Shown here piece by piece: positions 63,417 through 64,000 of a stretch of DNA of 64,000 nucleotides. The stretch lies in the NCBI RefSeq assembly GCF_026719745.1, contig NZ_JAPPRQ010000015.1, forward strand, positions 147,715 through 211,714, in the 5' to 3' direction. The translations under genes were made by a program, and so were the position numbers. The stretch comes from Clostridium sp. ZS2-4. GTDB lineage: Bacteria; Bacillota; Clostridia; Clostridiales; Clostridiaceae. Numbering within the stretch: the stretch's first letter is position 1; each line of letters opens with the position of its first letter. The notes under the pieces are model-generated. The model was given only the letters and a program-made list of their open reading frames with translations. It searched no databases and was not told the DNA's origin.

Positions 63417-64000
63417 ATGTTTTGTCTTAATAAAAATAAACAATTTAATTTTTTTGAAAAGGTATCTGATTTAAAAGCTTTGGCTTCAAAGCAACCCGTA
63501 GGGTTCATAACTTTGCTTTCTGACAATTTTGATATTGAAAGCTTTATTCCTAGTTCTTTTACAGAACATTATTATGCCGATTTAGGCAGGAATAGAGAAT
63601 ATGCACTTTCTTCCGTATTATCAGCTCTAATTTTAATGCAAATTTTTCATATACCTACTACCGTATTGTTAAATCTATTTCTTGTATTTTCTACTCAAAT
63701 AAGAGAATTTTGTGGCTTCTATAATTCGGTACCAGATGAGTCTTTTTTTAGTAGATTTAAAACTACCTTTGAAACTGATATTGCTAATTTATTTGATTCC
63801 ATGGTTCCTAAAATTATTAATATCTGTGAAGAAATTAATAATAATCTTCCAGATAATTCTCCCTATAAAAGTTTTAATTCTATGCTTATATATGATACTT
63901 CTGGCTTAAAACCAAGAGTTAAAGAAAATAATCCAAAAACACTGGTATCCGAAATTAATAGACAGAAAGCTTATGCTAAAGCCAAAAATAAAAAAAGTTT
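63417..64000 (+). mobile_element. Insertion sequence transposase, N-terminal part (DUF772/IS1182-like), cut by right edge
   Basis: ATG at 63417 after GAGGAGGAG, open to the right edge (194 codons). Contains FIPSSFTEHYYADLGRNREY, LSALILMQIFHIPT, NSVPDESFFSRFK and MLIYDTSGLKPRV, matching the DUF772-type N-terminus and first catalytic Asp of IS1182/IS5-group transposases. The left end of the element should lie in 63280-63416, where a small hairpin AAGCCGGTAGGCTT is visible, but terminal repeats cannot be set without the other end. Confidence 0.8.

Overview
The window is AT-rich DNA with clostridial gene content: an adenine riboswitch on add, glutamate 2,3-aminomutase, an AlaX-type editing enzyme, many chemotaxis receptors and diguanylate cyclases, and strong AGGAGG ribosome binding sites. 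It most likely comes from a Clostridium sensu stricto chromosome. No rRNA, tRNA, CRISPR array or complete prophage was seen. An insertion sequence transposase runs off the right edge, and a gene with a lysozyme-like domain is cut by the left edge.

Layout. 1-9.8 kb: lysozyme-like protein end, secreted beta-amylase, AlaX editing protein, a 26-unit heptamer repeat, RNase J flanked by two related terminator elements, a CAP-domain lipoprotein, an unknown protein and an MFS exporter. 10-21 kb: large M16C peptidase, a FabH-like enzyme paired with a multi-pass chemotaxis receptor, an alpha-glucosidase and a broken chemotaxis receptor. 21-31.7 kb: malEFG-type sugar ABC transporter, glutamate 2,3-aminomutase, two L,D-transpeptidases separated by a second heptamer repeat, a stand-alone CarA-N-like protein, a decayed ABC exporter locus and an aminotransferase. 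31.7-40 kb: adenine riboswitch plus add, a BCCT transporter behind a roughly 400-nt structured leader with a terminator, a lipid kinase and acyltransferase pair, and an alpha-glucoside PTS with a partner hydrolase. 40-50 kb: sensory and signalling genes (7TM-GGDEF, MCP, two-component system, PAS-GGDEF) and a helicase-LexA chimera. 50-64 kb: hypF, panCD with remnants of a neighbouring gene, modABC, nadABC, a CHASE4-GGDEF-EAL protein and a transposase.

How the genes work together. Four separate loci carry the same LacI-family/CcpA-type operator (core GCAAACGTTTGC or one change from it): beta-amylase, alpha-glucosidase, malE and the PTS gene (two copies 105 bp apart). Together they form a dispersed starch/maltose regulon: beta-amylase releases maltose outside the cell, the ABC and PTS systems import it, the partner hydrolase probably dephosphorylates maltose 6'-phosphate, and the alpha-glucosidase cleaves the sugar. 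nadABC is a compact NAD synthesis operon, and modABC is a complete molybdate importer.

The observations most worth follow-up are the helicase/LexA chimera with an intact Ala-Gly self-cleavage site, the unrecognised leader RNA of the BCCT gene, and the FabH-like/receptor pair. Gene decay is widespread: a deleted and frameshifted MCP, a wrecked ABC exporter, remnants of a DUF2520-type gene beside panC with no panB, and a GntR fragment.
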